Shown in pieces: positions 1 through 9,946 of a stretch of 64,000 nt of DNA (the stretch's first letter is position 1; each line of letters starts with the position of its first letter). Origin of the DNA: JAOUEA01 sp963821925 (lineage in GTDB: Bacteria; Actinomycetota; UBA4738; HRBIN12); assembly GCA_963821925.1 (NCBI GenBank), contig CAWGFO010000001.1:806001-870000 (forward strand), read 5' to 3'. A model generated the notes under the pieces. It had not been told where the DNA came from. It made no database searches and worked only from the letters and a program-made list of their open reading frames with translations. The position numbers and the translations under genes are program-made.

Positions 1-920
<920 letters not shown>

Positions 921-924
<4 letters not shown>

Positions 925-2927
925 CCGGCGAAGGCTCGCTCGTCGTCTTCACCCCCTCGGGCAAGCGGGGGCGGTTCGCCGAAGGCACGAACCTGCTGGC
1001 GGCCGCGCGCGCGCTCGGCGTCGACCTCGACTCGGTCTGCGGCGGGCGCGGGATCTGCGGCCGCTGCCAGATCGTCGTCAGCGAAGGGGAGTTCGCCAAG
1101 CACGGGATCGTCTCGCGAGCCGACCATCTCACCGCGTTCAGCGAACCCGAGGAGCGGTTCCGTGGGCTCCGAGGCTTGGCGGAGGACCGGCGGCTCGGCT
1201 GCCACGCGGAGGTCCGCGGCGATCTCGTCGTCGATGTGCCGCCCGAGAGCCAGGTGCACCGCCAGGTGGTGCGCAAGGAGGCCGACGCGCATCCGATCGA
1301 GGTCGACCCGGTCGTGCGGCTCTACTACGTGGAGGTGCGCGAGCCCGACCTCGCCGACCCGAGTGGCGACCTGCAGCGGCTCTCGGAAGCGCTCGAGCGC
1401 GAGTGGGGGCTCACGGGACTCGCGGCCGATCCGCACGTGCTCACCGACCTGCAGCGCACCCTGCGCGCCGGCGGATGGACCTGCACCGTCGCGGTGCACG
1501 ACGGCAACACGATCGTGGCCGTCCACGCCGGCTTCCACGATCGGGCGCTCGGCGTGGCGTTCGACGTCGGGTCCACGACGGTCGCCGGGCACCTGTGCGA
1601 TCTGGAGAGCGGCGAGGTGCTGGCGAGCGCCGGCGCGATGAACCCGCAGATCCGGTTCGGCGAGGATCTGATGAGCCGGGTGAGCTACGTGATGATGAAC
1701 CCGGGCTCCGAGGCCGAGCTGACCGCCGCGATCCGATCCTGCGTCGACGGGCTGATCCGCGAGCTATGCGAGAGCGCGACCGAGGATCCGGTCGACGTGC
1801 TCGCCCTCACCGTGGTCGGGAACCCGATCATGCATCACCTGTTCCTGGGTCTCGATCCGACCGAGCTCGGCGGGGCTCCGTTCGCGCTCGCGACCGACGA
1901 GGCCGTGCACCGCCGGGCGCGCGAGCTTGACCTCACCGCGCCGAACGCCGGCGCGCGGGTGTACCTCCTGCCGTGCATCGCCGGCCACGTCGGCGCCGAC
2001 ACGGCGGGCGTGATCCTGTCGGAAGCTCCGCATGAACAGGACGTCGTGAACCTGATCGTCGACGTGGGCACGAACGCCGAGATCGTGCTCGGCAACCGGG
2101 ACCGGCTCCTCGCGGCGTCGTCGCCGACCGGGCCCGCGTTCGAAGGCGCGCAGATCTCAGCGGGGCAGCGGGCGGCCCCGGGTGCGATCGAGCGCGTGCG
2201 GATCGATCGCGAGACGCTCGAGCCGCGGTTCAGCGTGATCGGTGTCGATCCGTGGAGCGACGATGCCGGCTTCGATCACGACGTGATCACGGGGATCTGC
2301 GGCTCGGGGATCATCGAGGTCGTCGCGGAGATGTTCCTCGCGGGGATCCTCACCTCCGACGGAGTGATCGACGGCTCGCTCGCATCGAGGACGCCGCGGA
2401 TCGTCGAGCAGGGCCGCACGTTCGGCTACGTGCTCCACGAGGGCACGCCACGGGTCGTGATCACGCAGATGGACGTGCGCGCGATCCAGCTCGCGAAGGG
2501 CGCGCTCTACGCGGGCTGCCGCCTCCTGATGGACCACCTCGGGATCGAGCGGGTCGACCGGATCCGCCTGGCGGGCGCCTTCGGCGCCCACATCGATCCC
2601 GTGCACGCGATGGTGCTCGGGCTCGTGCCCGATTGCGACCCCGCGCAGGTGACGAGCGCGGGCAATGCGGCGGGGACCGGCGCGCGGATCGCGTTGCTGA
2701 ACCGTGCCGCCCGCGACGAGATCGAGGCGGTCGTCCGCCGCGTCGAGAAGATCGAGACGGCCATCGAGCCGCGGTTCCAGGAGCACTTCGTGGGCGCGAT
2801 GGGGATCCCGCACGCCACCGACCCGTACCCGCGGCTCGCCGCCGCGGTCGACCTGCCGGCGCCGAGCGCCGCCGCGCGACCCGAGCGGTCCGCGCGATCA
2901 CGACGATCGAGAGGAGCACGCACATGA
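921..2927 (+). CDS. ferredoxin-ASKHA corrinoid activation protein (RamA/RACo-like, DUF4445)
   Basis: A reductive activase that returns inactive cob(II)alamin in corrinoid methyltransferase systems to the Co(I) state, using a [2Fe-2S] cluster for electrons and ATP for the energy barrier (family knowledge). The 668-residue product starts at GTG 921, overlapping the previous stop. Its N-terminus is a plant-type ferredoxin domain with C-x5-C-x2-C in CGGRGICGRC at about residue 38, and a fourth Cys in RRLGCHAEV. The ASKHA part begins near residue 210 with FDVGSTTVAG and includes DVGTNAEI and the GPAFEGAQI..GQRA stretch characteristic of DUF4445 proteins. It ends in an ATGA overlap with the MttB-like gene. 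An upstream in-frame extension to 774 exists but carries no homology and lies inside the preceding gene. Confidence 0.88.
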
Positions 2928-4468
2928 CCGAGGATGCCCCGCGGGGACGCCGTACGGGTGGCCGCGCCGGCCGCGCGGCCGCGCGATTGGCCGCCGTCGC
3001 CGAGAAGGTCCCGTTCATCACGCGCGAGCTCACGCCGGTCGAACTGCTCGGGGCCGAAGGCATCGAGCTGATCGAGCACAACGCGGACACGATCCTCGAG
3101 CAGGTCGGGATCGACGTGCGCGGGGCGCCCGACGCGCTCGAGCTGTTCACGGGTGCCGGCGCCGACGTCGACGGCGAGCGCGTGCGGTTCCCCCGCGGGC
3201 TCGCGCGCAGCCTCGTCCAGGCCACCGCGCCGCGCGAGTTCGTCCAGCACGCCCGGAACCCGGTCAACGACGTCCGGATCGGCGGGACCGCCACCGTGCT
3301 CGCGCCCGCCTACGGGTCGCCGTTCGTGCGCGACCTCGACGGCGGCCGCCGCTACGGCACGATCGAGGACTTCCGCAACTTCGTGAAGCTCGCGTACTCG
3401 ACGCCGTTCCTGCATCACTCGGGCGGGACCGTGTGCGAACCGGTCGACCTGCCCGTGAACAAGCGGCACTACGACATGGTCTACGCCCATATGCGGTACT
3501 CGGACAAGGCCTTCATGGGATCGGTCACGCATCCCCGACGGGCGCGGGACACGGTCGAGATGGCGCGGATCCTGTTCGGCGCCGACGCGCTCGAGTCGGG
3601 CACCTACATCCTCAGCCTGATCAACGCGAACTCGCCGCTCGTGTGGGATCACATCATGCTCGGCTCGGCGCGCGCGTACGCCGAGGCGAACCAGGCCGTG
3701 ATCATGACCCCGTTCATCCTGGCGGGCGCGATGTCGCCGGCCACGGTGGCCGGGGCCGCCGCTCAGACCCTCGCCGAGGCGCTCGCCGGCATGGCGTACG
3801 TGCAGCTCGTGCGGCCGGGTGCGCCGGTGGTGTTCGGGTCGTTCGCGTCGTCGATGTCGATGCAGTCGGGCGCCCCGACGTTCGGGACCCCCGAGCCTGC
3901 GCTCGTCCTCTACACGCTCGCGGCCTGCGCCCGGCGCCTCGGCGTGCCGTTCCGCAGCGGCGGGTCGCTGACGGCCTCGAAGATCCCGGACGCGCAGGCG
4001 GCGTACGAGTCGGCGAACACGCTGCAGCCCACGTTGCTCGCCGGCGTGAACTTCGTGCTGCACGCGGCCGGATGGCTCGAGGGCGGTCTGACCATGGGTT
4101 ACGAGAAGTTCGTGATGGACCTCGATCAGTGCGGGATGATGGCGGCGTTCGCCAAGGGCGTGGACCTCAGCCCCAACGGCCAGGCGGTCGATGCCATCAT
4201 CGAGAACGGTCCGGGCCAGCACTTCCTGGGCACGGCTCACACCCTCGCGAACTTCGAGACCGCGTTCTTCCGGTCGTCGATGGCCGACAACAACAGCTTC
4301 GAGCAGTGGGAGGCCGAGGGGTCGTTCGACACGACTACCCGGGCGAACGCCGCATGGAAGAAGATGCTCGCCGAGTACGAGCCTCCGGCGATCGACGACG
4401 CGGTCGACGCGGAGCTCACGGACTGGATCGAGCGGAAGAAGGCTTCCTTCCCCGACTCGAACGTGTAG
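2924..4468 (+). CDS. MttB-superfamily amine:corrinoid methyltransferase (non-pyrrolysine)
   Basis: This 514-residue protein belongs to the trimethylamine methyltransferase (MttB/COG5598) superfamily, which transfers a methyl group from a methylated amine to a Co(I) corrinoid protein. There is no in-frame amber codon. In the segment that carries pyrrolysine in methanogen MttB the sequence reads AAGWLEGGLTMGYEKF, with an ordinary Gly near residue 387, as in MtgB-type glycine betaine methyltransferases. Other conserved stretches are SGGTVCEPVD, INANSPLVWD and GGSLTASKIPDAQAA. The first 25 residues are Arg/Ala-rich. It sits between the activase (ATGA overlap) and metF (15 bp gap), followed by sarcosine oxidase genes. 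A quaternary N-methyl glycine such as glycine betaine is therefore a reasonable substrate, but stachydrine, carnitine or other betaines cannot be excluded from sequence. Confidence 0.88.
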   Translation: MTEDAPRGRRTGGRAGRAAARLAAVAEKVPFITRELTPVELLGAEGIELIEHNADTILEQVGIDVRGAPDALELFTGAGADVDGERVRFPRGLARSLVQATAPREFVQHARNPVNDVRIGGTATVLAPAYGSPFVRDLDGGRRYGTIEDFRNFVKLAYSTPFLHHSGGTVCEPVDLPVNKRHYDMVYAHMRYSDKAFMGSVTHPRRARDTVEMARILFGADALESGTYILSLINANSPLVWDHIMLGSARAYAEANQAVIMTPFILAGAMSPATVAGAAAQTLAEALAGMAYVQLVRPGAPVVFGSFASSMSMQSGAPTFGTPEPALVLYTLAACARRLGVPFRSGGSLTASKIPDAQAAYESANTLQPTLLAGVNFVLHAAGWLEGGLTMGYEKFVMDLDQCGMMAAFAKGVDLSPNGQAVDAIIENGPGQHFLGTAHTLANFETAFFRSSMADNNSFEQWEAEGSFDTTTRANAAWKKMLAEYEPPAIDDAVDAELTDWIERKKASFPDSNV

Positions 4469-4483
4469 GAGGACGAACGGACC

Positions 4484-5350
4484 GTGGCGGTGCGCAAGCG
4501 GAAGATCGCGGGACTGACGGCCGAGGAGGCGGCGTCGCTGCGCACCCTCGTGGCGGCGCCCAAGTTCGAGCTGATCCCGCTGTCGAACGCGGCCGAGAGG
4601 ATCGACGAGCTCCCGCATGCCGCGGCCGTCACCGTGACCGCGTCGCCGAGCCACGGGATCGAGTCCACGCTCGAGCTCGCCGAGCAGGTGGCCGAGCGAG
4701 GCCACGGCGTCATCCCGCACCTGTCGGCGCACATGATCCGGGATCGGGCGCACCTGGTCGAGGTGCTGGACCGGTGCCGCGAGGGCGGATTCACCCGGGT
4801 GTTCGTCGTCGGCGGCGACGCGAAGGACAAGGGCGAGTTCCACGACGGACTGATGCTGCTCCGGGCGATCGACGAGGCCGGCCACCCGTTCACCGAGATC
4901 GGGGTGCCGTCGTACCCGGAGGGCCACGTCGACATCGCCGACGAACGGCTGCTCGAGGTGCTGCTCGAGAAGCAGCGGTACGCGCACTACATGGCCACGC
5001 AGATGTGCTTCAACCCCCGCGCGATCGTGTCGTGGATCGCACGGATGCGAGCCGAGGGCGTGACGATGGCCGTGCACCTGGGCACGCCCGGCGTCGCCGA
5101 GCTGACGAAGCTGATGTCGATCTCGGCGCGGATCGGGGTCGCCGATTCCGCCCGTTACCTGAAGAAGAACCGCAAGATGGTCGGCTCGCTCCTCACCCCG
5201 GGCAAGTTCGGCCCCGACGCGCTGCTGCTCGGGATGGCCGACGCTTTCTGCGACCCGGCGGCTCGCGTCGAGGCGCTCCATCTGTTCACGTTCAACCACG
5301 TGGCGGCCACGCTCGAGTGGCAGCAGCGGATGCTCGCCGAGCTGGGGTAG
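4484..5350 (+). CDS. metF: methylenetetrahydrofolate reductase family protein
   Basis: A 288-residue FAD TIM-barrel of the MTHFR family interconverting 5-methyl-THF and 5,10-methylene-THF. Supporting stretches are AVTVTASPSHGIESTLE, GVIPHLSAHMIRD, FVVGGDAKDKG and ATQMCFNP. The GTG start follows a good ribosome binding site (AGGAGG just after the MttB stop). The position behind a corrinoid methyltransferase cassette suggests that here it may run in the methyl-oxidising direction to feed amine-derived methyl groups into the C1 pool, but it could equally serve methionine synthesis. It is slightly shorter than typical MetF (about 295 aa). No redox partner subunit is encoded next to it. Confidence 0.85.
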   Translation: MAVRKRKIAGLTAEEAASLRTLVAAPKFELIPLSNAAERIDELPHAAAVTVTASPSHGIESTLELAEQVAERGHGVIPHLSAHMIRDRAHLVEVLDRCREGGFTRVFVVGGDAKDKGEFHDGLMLLRAIDEAGHPFTEIGVPSYPEGHVDIADERLLEVLLEKQRYAHYMATQMCFNPRAIVSWIARMRAEGVTMAVHLGTPGVAELTKLMSISARIGVADSARYLKKNRKMVGSLLTPGKFGPDALLLGMADAFCDPAARVEALHLFTFNHVAATLEWQQRMLAELG

Positions 5351-5376
5351 CCTTCCCCGCAGGCTCAGCATCGTGA

Positions 5377-5461
5377 GCCGTAACCCGGGGTCACGCCGTG
5401 TTCATGCCGACACCCCGCAGGTCGTGGCAGACTCCCGGCCGCGGCCGTGAACGGGGGTCAC
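5377..5461 (+). repeat. imperfect 18-bp direct repeat in the metF-soxD gap
   Basis: The 136-bp gap between metF and soxD contains two related 18-mers, GCCGTAACCCGGGGTCAC at 5377-5394 and GCCGTGAACGGGGGTCAC at 5444-5461. They are identical at 15 of 18 positions and are offset by 67 bp. A small stem-loop (GGCTCA at 5362-5367 with TGAGCC at 5374-5379) precedes the first copy. This is the longest gap inside the operon, so a separate regulator site or internal promoter for the sarcosine oxidase genes is plausible. No known riboswitch consensus was recognised. Confidence 0.4.
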
Positions 5462-5486
5462 CTATGGATCGGCGGAACTGAACCGG

Positions 5487-5714
5487 ATGGCCATCGAGAT
5501 CCCGTGCGCGTTCTGCGGTCCGCGCCCCTACACCGAGTTCCGCTTCGGCGGTGAGCTGCGCCCGCTCGACGCGCCCGACGCCGAGGCCGACTTCGCCCGG
5601 GTCTTCCTGCCGGAGAACCCCGCCGGGCCGCAGCAGGAGCGCTGGTTCCACGTGCTGGGCTGCCGGACCTGGTCGACCGTGATCCGCGACACGCGTACGA
5701 ACGAGGTCGGCTGA
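5487..5714 (+). CDS. soxD: sarcosine oxidase delta subunit (copy 1)
   Basis: A 75-residue delta subunit of a heterotetrameric sarcosine oxidase-type enzyme, a small zinc-binding structural subunit. The zinc ligands expected for the family are present as C7-x2-C10 (PCAFCGPR) and H55-x3-C59 (WFHVLGCRTW). It is shorter than copy 2 in this window because the loop between the two metal half-sites is reduced. The ATG start at 5487 gives the expected short N-terminus before the first Cys. It ends one base before the soxA start and opens a D-A-G-B gene order that differs from the usual B-D-A-G order. Confidence 0.88.
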   Translation: MAIEIPCAFCGPRPYTEFRFGGELRPLDAPDAEADFARVFLPENPAGPQQERWFHVLGCRTWSTVIRDTRTNEVG

Positions 5715-5715
5715 C

Positions 5716-8325
5716 ATGGGTGCGATCCGGTTCGAGGGCCGCGCGGTGGCCTTCATGGAGGGCGACACGATCGCGTCGGCGCTCTTCCGTGACGGCGTCA
5801 GGACGTTCTCGCGGTCGCTGAAGTACCACCGGCGGCGCGGCCTCTACTGCGGGACGGGCGACTGCCCGAACTGCCTGGTCACCGTCGACGGCACACCGGC
5901 GGTGCACGCCTGCCAGGCGCCGTGCGCCGACGGGATGGAGGTCGGCCGTCCGCACGGCTGGCCGTCGATAGAGCACGACCTGCTGCACGTGACGGACTCG
6001 CTCCACCGCCTGATGCCGGTCGGCTTCTACTACAAGACGTTCATCCGGCCGCGGTTCGCGTGGGAGACGGCCGAGAAGGTGATCCGACGTGCGACCGGGC
6101 TCGGGCCGCTCCCGCCCACGACCGCGGCCGAGCGGAGCGTCGTGCGCCACGTGCGGACCGACGTACTCATCGTCGGGGCCGGGGTGGCGGGACTCGGAGC
6201 CGCTCGTGACGCGGCCGCGCGGGGTGAGCGCGTGATCGTCTGCGACGAGTCGCCGATCGGTGCCGCGATCGCGCCCGGTGCCGCCCTCGACCGGGTACGG
6301 ACGCTCGAGGCCGAGGTCCGCGCGATGCCCGGGGTGACCCTGCTCGATGGGCACACCGCCCTGGGGATCTACGAGGGCCTGGAGGTCCCGCTGGCCGCCG
6401 ACCGGGAGCTCGTGCGCGTGCATCCCGAGCGCGTGGTCGTGGCGACCGGCGCGGCCGAGATCCATCCGATCTTCCCGGGGAACGACCTCCCGGGCGTGTG
6501 GCTCGGCCGGGGCGCTGCACGGATGGCCGGCGTGCACGCCGTGCGCCCCGGCGACGTCGCGGTCGTGGTCGCCGGCACCGAGGAAGGCCTCGCGCATCTC
6601 GGCACCCTCCGTGCCTCCGGCGTGCGCGTCGCGGCGGTCGCGGTGCCGGCGTCGCTCGCCGACCGGGTCCCCGAGGGGAGCGGCGAGGTCGTGGTCGACG
6701 GCACCGTCCACGAGGCGCGCGGTGGGAAGGCCCTGTCATCGGTCGTGCTCCGCCGAGGGACCCAGGGGAAGCGCTTCGACGGCGACCTGCTCGTGCTCTC
6801 GCTCGGTCTCGCGCCCCGGGATGGGCTCGCGCGGATGGCGCTCCCCGGTGAGGCGGTCGAGCTCGTCGGCGACGCGGCCGGTCCCGACGCCACCCCGCCG
6901 AACGGCCACGACGGCACCGTGTGCCTGTGCGAGGACGTCTCGTTGCACGACCTGCGGCAGGCCTGGGACGAGGGCTACCGCAACGCCGAGATCCTGAAGC
7001 GCTACACGACCACCACGATGGGCCCGTGCCAGGGGGCGATGTGCGGGCGGGCGTTGACCTGTTTCGCGCGCGAGCGGAGCGGCGGGGCGTCCCCGGCGGC
7101 GGCCGGCCGGTCGACGTTCGCCGCGGCCGCCCGCACGACCGCGCGCCCCCCGGCTCGCCCGGTCACGCTCGAATCGCTGGCCGCCGCCGTCCACGAGCTG
7201 ATCGACAAGCGGACCTCGCTGCACGACGTGCACCTGGCGGCCGGCGCTCGCGTCGACCGGTCGGGCGGATGGATCCGACCGTTCACCTACGGCGACTGGC
7301 GCGAGGAGTACCGCGCGGTGCGCGAACGCGTGAGCGTGATGGACGTCGGCACGCTCGGCAAGTTCACGATCGCCGGGCCCGACGCCGCCACGCTCGTGGA
7401 CCGGATGTTCCCGTGCCGCACCGACGACCTCGGGGCCGGCCGCACACGCTACGCCCTGAGCCTGGACGAGGCCGGGTACGTGATGGACGACGGGCTGCTC
7501 TGCGCCGTCGGCGACGGGACGTTCTACCTGACCTCCACCTCGGGCGGGGCCGTCCGCACCGACGCCCGCCTGCGGGACCTCGCCGACCGGATGTCGCTCG
7601 ACATCCACGTGCTGGACCGGACCGCGCAATGGGGCGCGATCAACGTCGCGGGCCCGCACGCGCGCGACCTGCTGGAACGGCTCACCGACGATCCGCTCGA
7701 CGCGACGACCGTCCCGTATCCGGGGTTCGCGGACGTGACGGTGGCCGGCGTGCCCTGCCGCGCGGTCCGGACCGGCTTCGTGGGGGAGCTGGCGTTCGAG
7801 CTGCACCACCCACGCACGCGCGGCCCCGAACTATGGGATGCGCTCGTGCGCGAAGGCATCGCGTGGGACCTGCAACCGCACGGTCTGGACGCCCTCGAGC
7901 TGCTCCGGCTCGAGAAGGGCCACGTCTACCTCGGCCAGGACACGATGCCCGACGACACGCCCGCGAAGCTCGGGATGTCGTGGGCCGCCTCGGCGGACAA
8001 GGAGTGGTTCCTCGGGAAGCAGGCCCTCGAGCGGCTCGCCCAGCTCCCGGTCGAGCGGAAGCTCGTGGGGCTCGAGTTCGACGGCGCGCCGGGCGACGTG
8101 GCCGACGTCCGCGGCGCGCCGCTCCTGGTCGGCGGCCGGATGGTCGGGCGGGTGACGTCGGCCGAGCGCTCGATCGCGCTCGACCGTGGGATCGGGCTCG
8201 GCTGGGTGCGGGCGTCGGAGGCCGGATTCCCTTCCGAGCTCGACGTCGCTGGCTACGCGGGCGCCCGTGCGCGTGTCGTGCCGACGCCCTTCTACGACCC
8301 GAGCGGGGAGCGGATCCGTGGCTGA
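5716..8325 (+). CDS. soxA: sarcosine oxidase alpha subunit, iron-sulfur variant
   Basis: An 869-residue alpha subunit that would bind FAD/NAD and tetrahydrofolate and pass the amine-derived methyl group to THF. Domain order: ferredoxin-like Fer2_4 domain (about 1-95), pyridine-nucleotide-disulfide oxidoreductase-type domain starting at VLIVGAGVAGLG (about 150), a BFD-like domain (about 400-445), then GcvT barrel and C-terminal domains (about 510-869). Unlike canonical SoxA, the first domain has four spaced cysteines (C45, C50, C53, C66) and the BFD-like domain has C403-x-C405 and C438-x4-C443, so two [2Fe-2S] clusters are predicted. The linker near 450-475 is Ala/Arg-rich. Overlaps soxG by 8 bp. 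The iron-sulfur relay resembles opine/nopaline oxidase and HcnABC-type enzymes, so an electron acceptor other than oxygen, or a substrate other than sarcosine, is possible. Confidence 0.88.
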   Translation: MGAIRFEGRAVAFMEGDTIASALFRDGVRTFSRSLKYHRRRGLYCGTGDCPNCLVTVDGTPAVHACQAPCADGMEVGRPHGWPSIEHDLLHVTDSLHRLMPVGFYYKTFIRPRFAWETAEKVIRRATGLGPLPPTTAAERSVVRHVRTDVLIVGAGVAGLGAARDAAARGERVIVCDESPIGAAIAPGAALDRVRTLEAEVRAMPGVTLLDGHTALGIYEGLEVPLAADRELVRVHPERVVVATGAAEIHPIFPGNDLPGVWLGRGAARMAGVHAVRPGDVAVVVAGTEEGLAHLGTLRASGVRVAAVAVPASLADRVPEGSGEVVVDGTVHEARGGKALSSVVLRRGTQGKRFDGDLLVLSLGLAPRDGLARMALPGEAVELVGDAAGPDATPPNGHDGTVCLCEDVSLHDLRQAWDEGYRNAEILKRYTTTTMGPCQGAMCGRALTCFARERSGGASPAAAGRSTFAAAARTTARPPARPVTLESLAAAVHELIDKRTSLHDVHLAAGARVDRSGGWIRPFTYGDWREEYRAVRERVSVMDVGTLGKFTIAGPDAATLVDRMFPCRTDDLGAGRTRYALSLDEAGYVMDDGLLCAVGDGTFYLTSTSGGAVRTDARLRDLADRMSLDIHVLDRTAQWGAINVAGPHARDLLERLTDDPLDATTVPYPGFADVTVAGVPCRAVRTGFVGELAFELHHPRTRGPELWDALVREGIAWDLQPHGLDALELLRLEKGHVYLGQDTMPDDTPAKLGMSWAASADKEWFLGKQALERLAQLPVERKLVGLEFDGAPGDVADVRGAPLLVGGRMVGRVTSAERSIALDRGIGLGWVRASEAGFPSELDVAGYAGARARVVPTPFYDPSGERIRG

Positions 8326-8734
8326 GCTCCGGGCGGTGTCGCCGACGGTGGTCGCGGTGCTCGCCTCCGCCGCGACGTGCGACGGCGTCGCCGCGCCCGC
8401 CGGCGCGAACCTGTGCCGGGTGGCGCCCCGCGAGCTGCTCCTGATCGGCGACGTCGAGGCCGGCGACCTCCGCGTCGACGAGCCCGGGGCGATCGTCGAG
8501 GACGTCTCCGACGGATGGGCGGCCTTCGAGCTCGCCGGCGACGACGCCGCCGAGGCGTTCGCGCGGCTCTCCGAGCTGGAGCTCCCCGACGACGGGTTCG
8601 TGCAGGGCGAGGTGGCGCGCATCGGCGCCAAGATCCTCGTCGCGCCGGGCCGCCTGACGATCTTCGTGCCCGCGATGCTCGGCGCCTTCCTCGAGGAACG
8701 GATCCGCACCGACTGCGCGGAGGTGCTGGCGTGA
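8318..8734 (+). CDS. soxG: sarcosine oxidase gamma subunit (copy 1)
   Basis: A 138-residue gamma subunit, a GcvT-like fold without catalytic residues that helps assemble the heterotetramer. Start GTG 8318 overlaps the end of soxA by 8 bp and the stop overlaps the soxB GTG (GTGA), so translation is probably coupled. Recognisable family features are CRVAPRELLLIGD and the later DVSDGWAAFEL segment, equivalent to the GPDEWLIL and DLSANRVAIEL segments of the longer copy at 9947-10528. It is clearly truncated relative to the roughly 190-residue canonical subunit. Assignment rests on these segments and on position between soxA and soxB. Confidence 0.75.
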   Translation: MAELRAVSPTVVAVLASAATCDGVAAPAGANLCRVAPRELLLIGDVEAGDLRVDEPGAIVEDVSDGWAAFELAGDDAAEAFARLSELELPDDGFVQGEVARIGAKILVAPGRLTIFVPAMLGAFLEERIRTDCAEVLA

Positions 8735-9942
8735 CCGGGCTGCTGCGCCGCCGCGAGTTCCTCAGCCGCCGCGAGCTGAAGCCCCGCTACGACGTCGTGA
8801 TCGTGGGCGGTGGCGTGAACGGCCTCTCGCTCGCGTTCCACCTGGCCGAGTACCACGGGGTGCGCGACGTCGCGGTGCTCGAGCGCCACTACATCGGCAG
8901 CGGCGGGAGCGGTCGGAACACGCAGGTCGTGCGCGCCACCTACAACACGACCGAGACCGTACCGCTCTACGCGACGAGCCTCGGCATGTACCGGACCCTC
9001 TCGCAGGAGCTCGACTTCAACATCCTGTTCAGCACCCAGGGGAACCTGGACCTCTGCCACTCGACCGACACCCTGCAGGTGGAACGCGAGAAGGTCGCGA
9101 TCCATCGGCAGTACGGCGTGCGGACCGAGATGCTCACGCCCGACCAGGTGTTGGAGGTCTGCCCGCTGGTGGACCTCACCGCCGGAGGCGAGCTTCCGGT
9201 GATCGGCGCGTCGTACCACCCGCCCGGTGCGTTCGCGCGGCACGACTCGGTGGTGTGGGGCTACGCGGCCGCCGCGAACCGCCGCGGGGTCGACATCCAC
9301 GAAGGCGTCGAGGTCACCGGGGTCGACGTGACCGACGGGGTGTGCACCGGGGTGCGGACCACCGCGGGACCGGTCGCCGCGGGGCGCGTCGTGAGCGCGG
9401 TCGCGGGCTACTCGTCGGAGCTCGCACGGATGGCGGGCGTGCGCCTGCCGATCGAGACGATGGCCCTGCAGGCGTTCGTCACCGAGGCCTACACACCGGT
9501 GCTGTGGGGGCTCGTGTCGTCGATGGACCTCTACGTCTACACGCAGCAGACCGCGCGGGGCGAGCTCGTCGTCGGCGGCGAAACCCTGCCGTACAACACG
9601 TACTCCACGCGATCGACGTTCGATTTCGCGGCTGAGACCGCGAAGCGCACGATCCAGCTGCTGCCGTTCATGGCGAAAGCCCGGTTGATGCGCCAGTGGA
9701 CGGGTCTCTGCGACATGACGCCCGACTCCTCGCCGCTGCTTGGCGAGTCGGAGGTCCGCAACTTCTTCCTGATGTCGGGGATGGGGACCTGGGGGTTCAA
9801 GGGCGCGCCGATCTTCGGCAAGGCGATGGCGGACATGCTCGCGACGGGGAACGTGCACCCGCTGATCGCGCCGTTCGCGCCCGATCGGTTCCGCAACGAC
9901 CGGATGGTCCCGGACGCCGCGAGCGCCGGGACACACCGCTAG
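8731..9942 (+). CDS. soxB: sarcosine oxidase beta subunit (copy 1)
   Basis: A 403-residue DAO-family flavoprotein, the catalytic subunit that oxidises the N-methyl amine. The FAD site is VVIVGGGVNGLSLAFHL at about residue 22. The ARHD motif that carries the covalent FMN histidine in the family is kept as His171 (FARHDSVVWGY). The C-terminal GTWGFKGAPIFGKAMAD matches the flavin-binding end of SoxB. Start GTG 8731 overlaps the soxG stop, and the N-terminus is shorter than canonical SoxB. It ends 4 bp from the convergent second soxG. The conserved covalent-FMN His supports a full oxidase. The Fe-S motifs in the partner alpha subunit suggest electrons may leave by an extra route. Confidence 0.88.
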   Translation: MTGLLRRREFLSRRELKPRYDVVIVGGGVNGLSLAFHLAEYHGVRDVAVLERHYIGSGGSGRNTQVVRATYNTTETVPLYATSLGMYRTLSQELDFNILFSTQGNLDLCHSTDTLQVEREKVAIHRQYGVRTEMLTPDQVLEVCPLVDLTAGGELPVIGASYHPPGAFARHDSVVWGYAAAANRRGVDIHEGVEVTGVDVTDGVCTGVRTTAGPVAAGRVVSAVAGYSSELARMAGVRLPIETMALQAFVTEAYTPVLWGLVSSMDLYVYTQQTARGELVVGGETLPYNTYSTRSTFDFAAETAKRTIQLLPFMAKARLMRQWTGLCDMTPDSSPLLGESEVRNFFLMSGMGTWGFKGAPIFGKAMADMLATGNVHPLIAPFAPDRFRNDRMVPDAASAGTHR

Positions 9943-9946
9943 TCTG

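Noticed and set aside
2924..4468. Pyrrolysine (amber) readthrough in the MttB homologue
   Set aside because: The reading frame contains no internal TAG; the equivalent site is Gly, and no pyl genes are seen.
2507..5371. Very long antisense open frame (954 codons) opposite the activase, MttB and metF genes
   Set aside because: Sequence is Arg/His/Asp-rich without any domain, typical of antisense frames in GC-rich DNA; the plus strand carries well-conserved genes.
5351..5486. Glycine, THF or cobalamin riboswitch in the metF-soxD gap
   Set aside because: A small stem-loop and direct repeats are present, but no known aptamer core was recognised.
5716..9942. Hydrogen cyanide synthase (HcnABC) instead of sarcosine oxidase
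   Set aside because: The Fe-S motifs are similar, but the alpha subunit has full GcvT domains and the operon has SoxD and SoxG, which Hcn systems lack.
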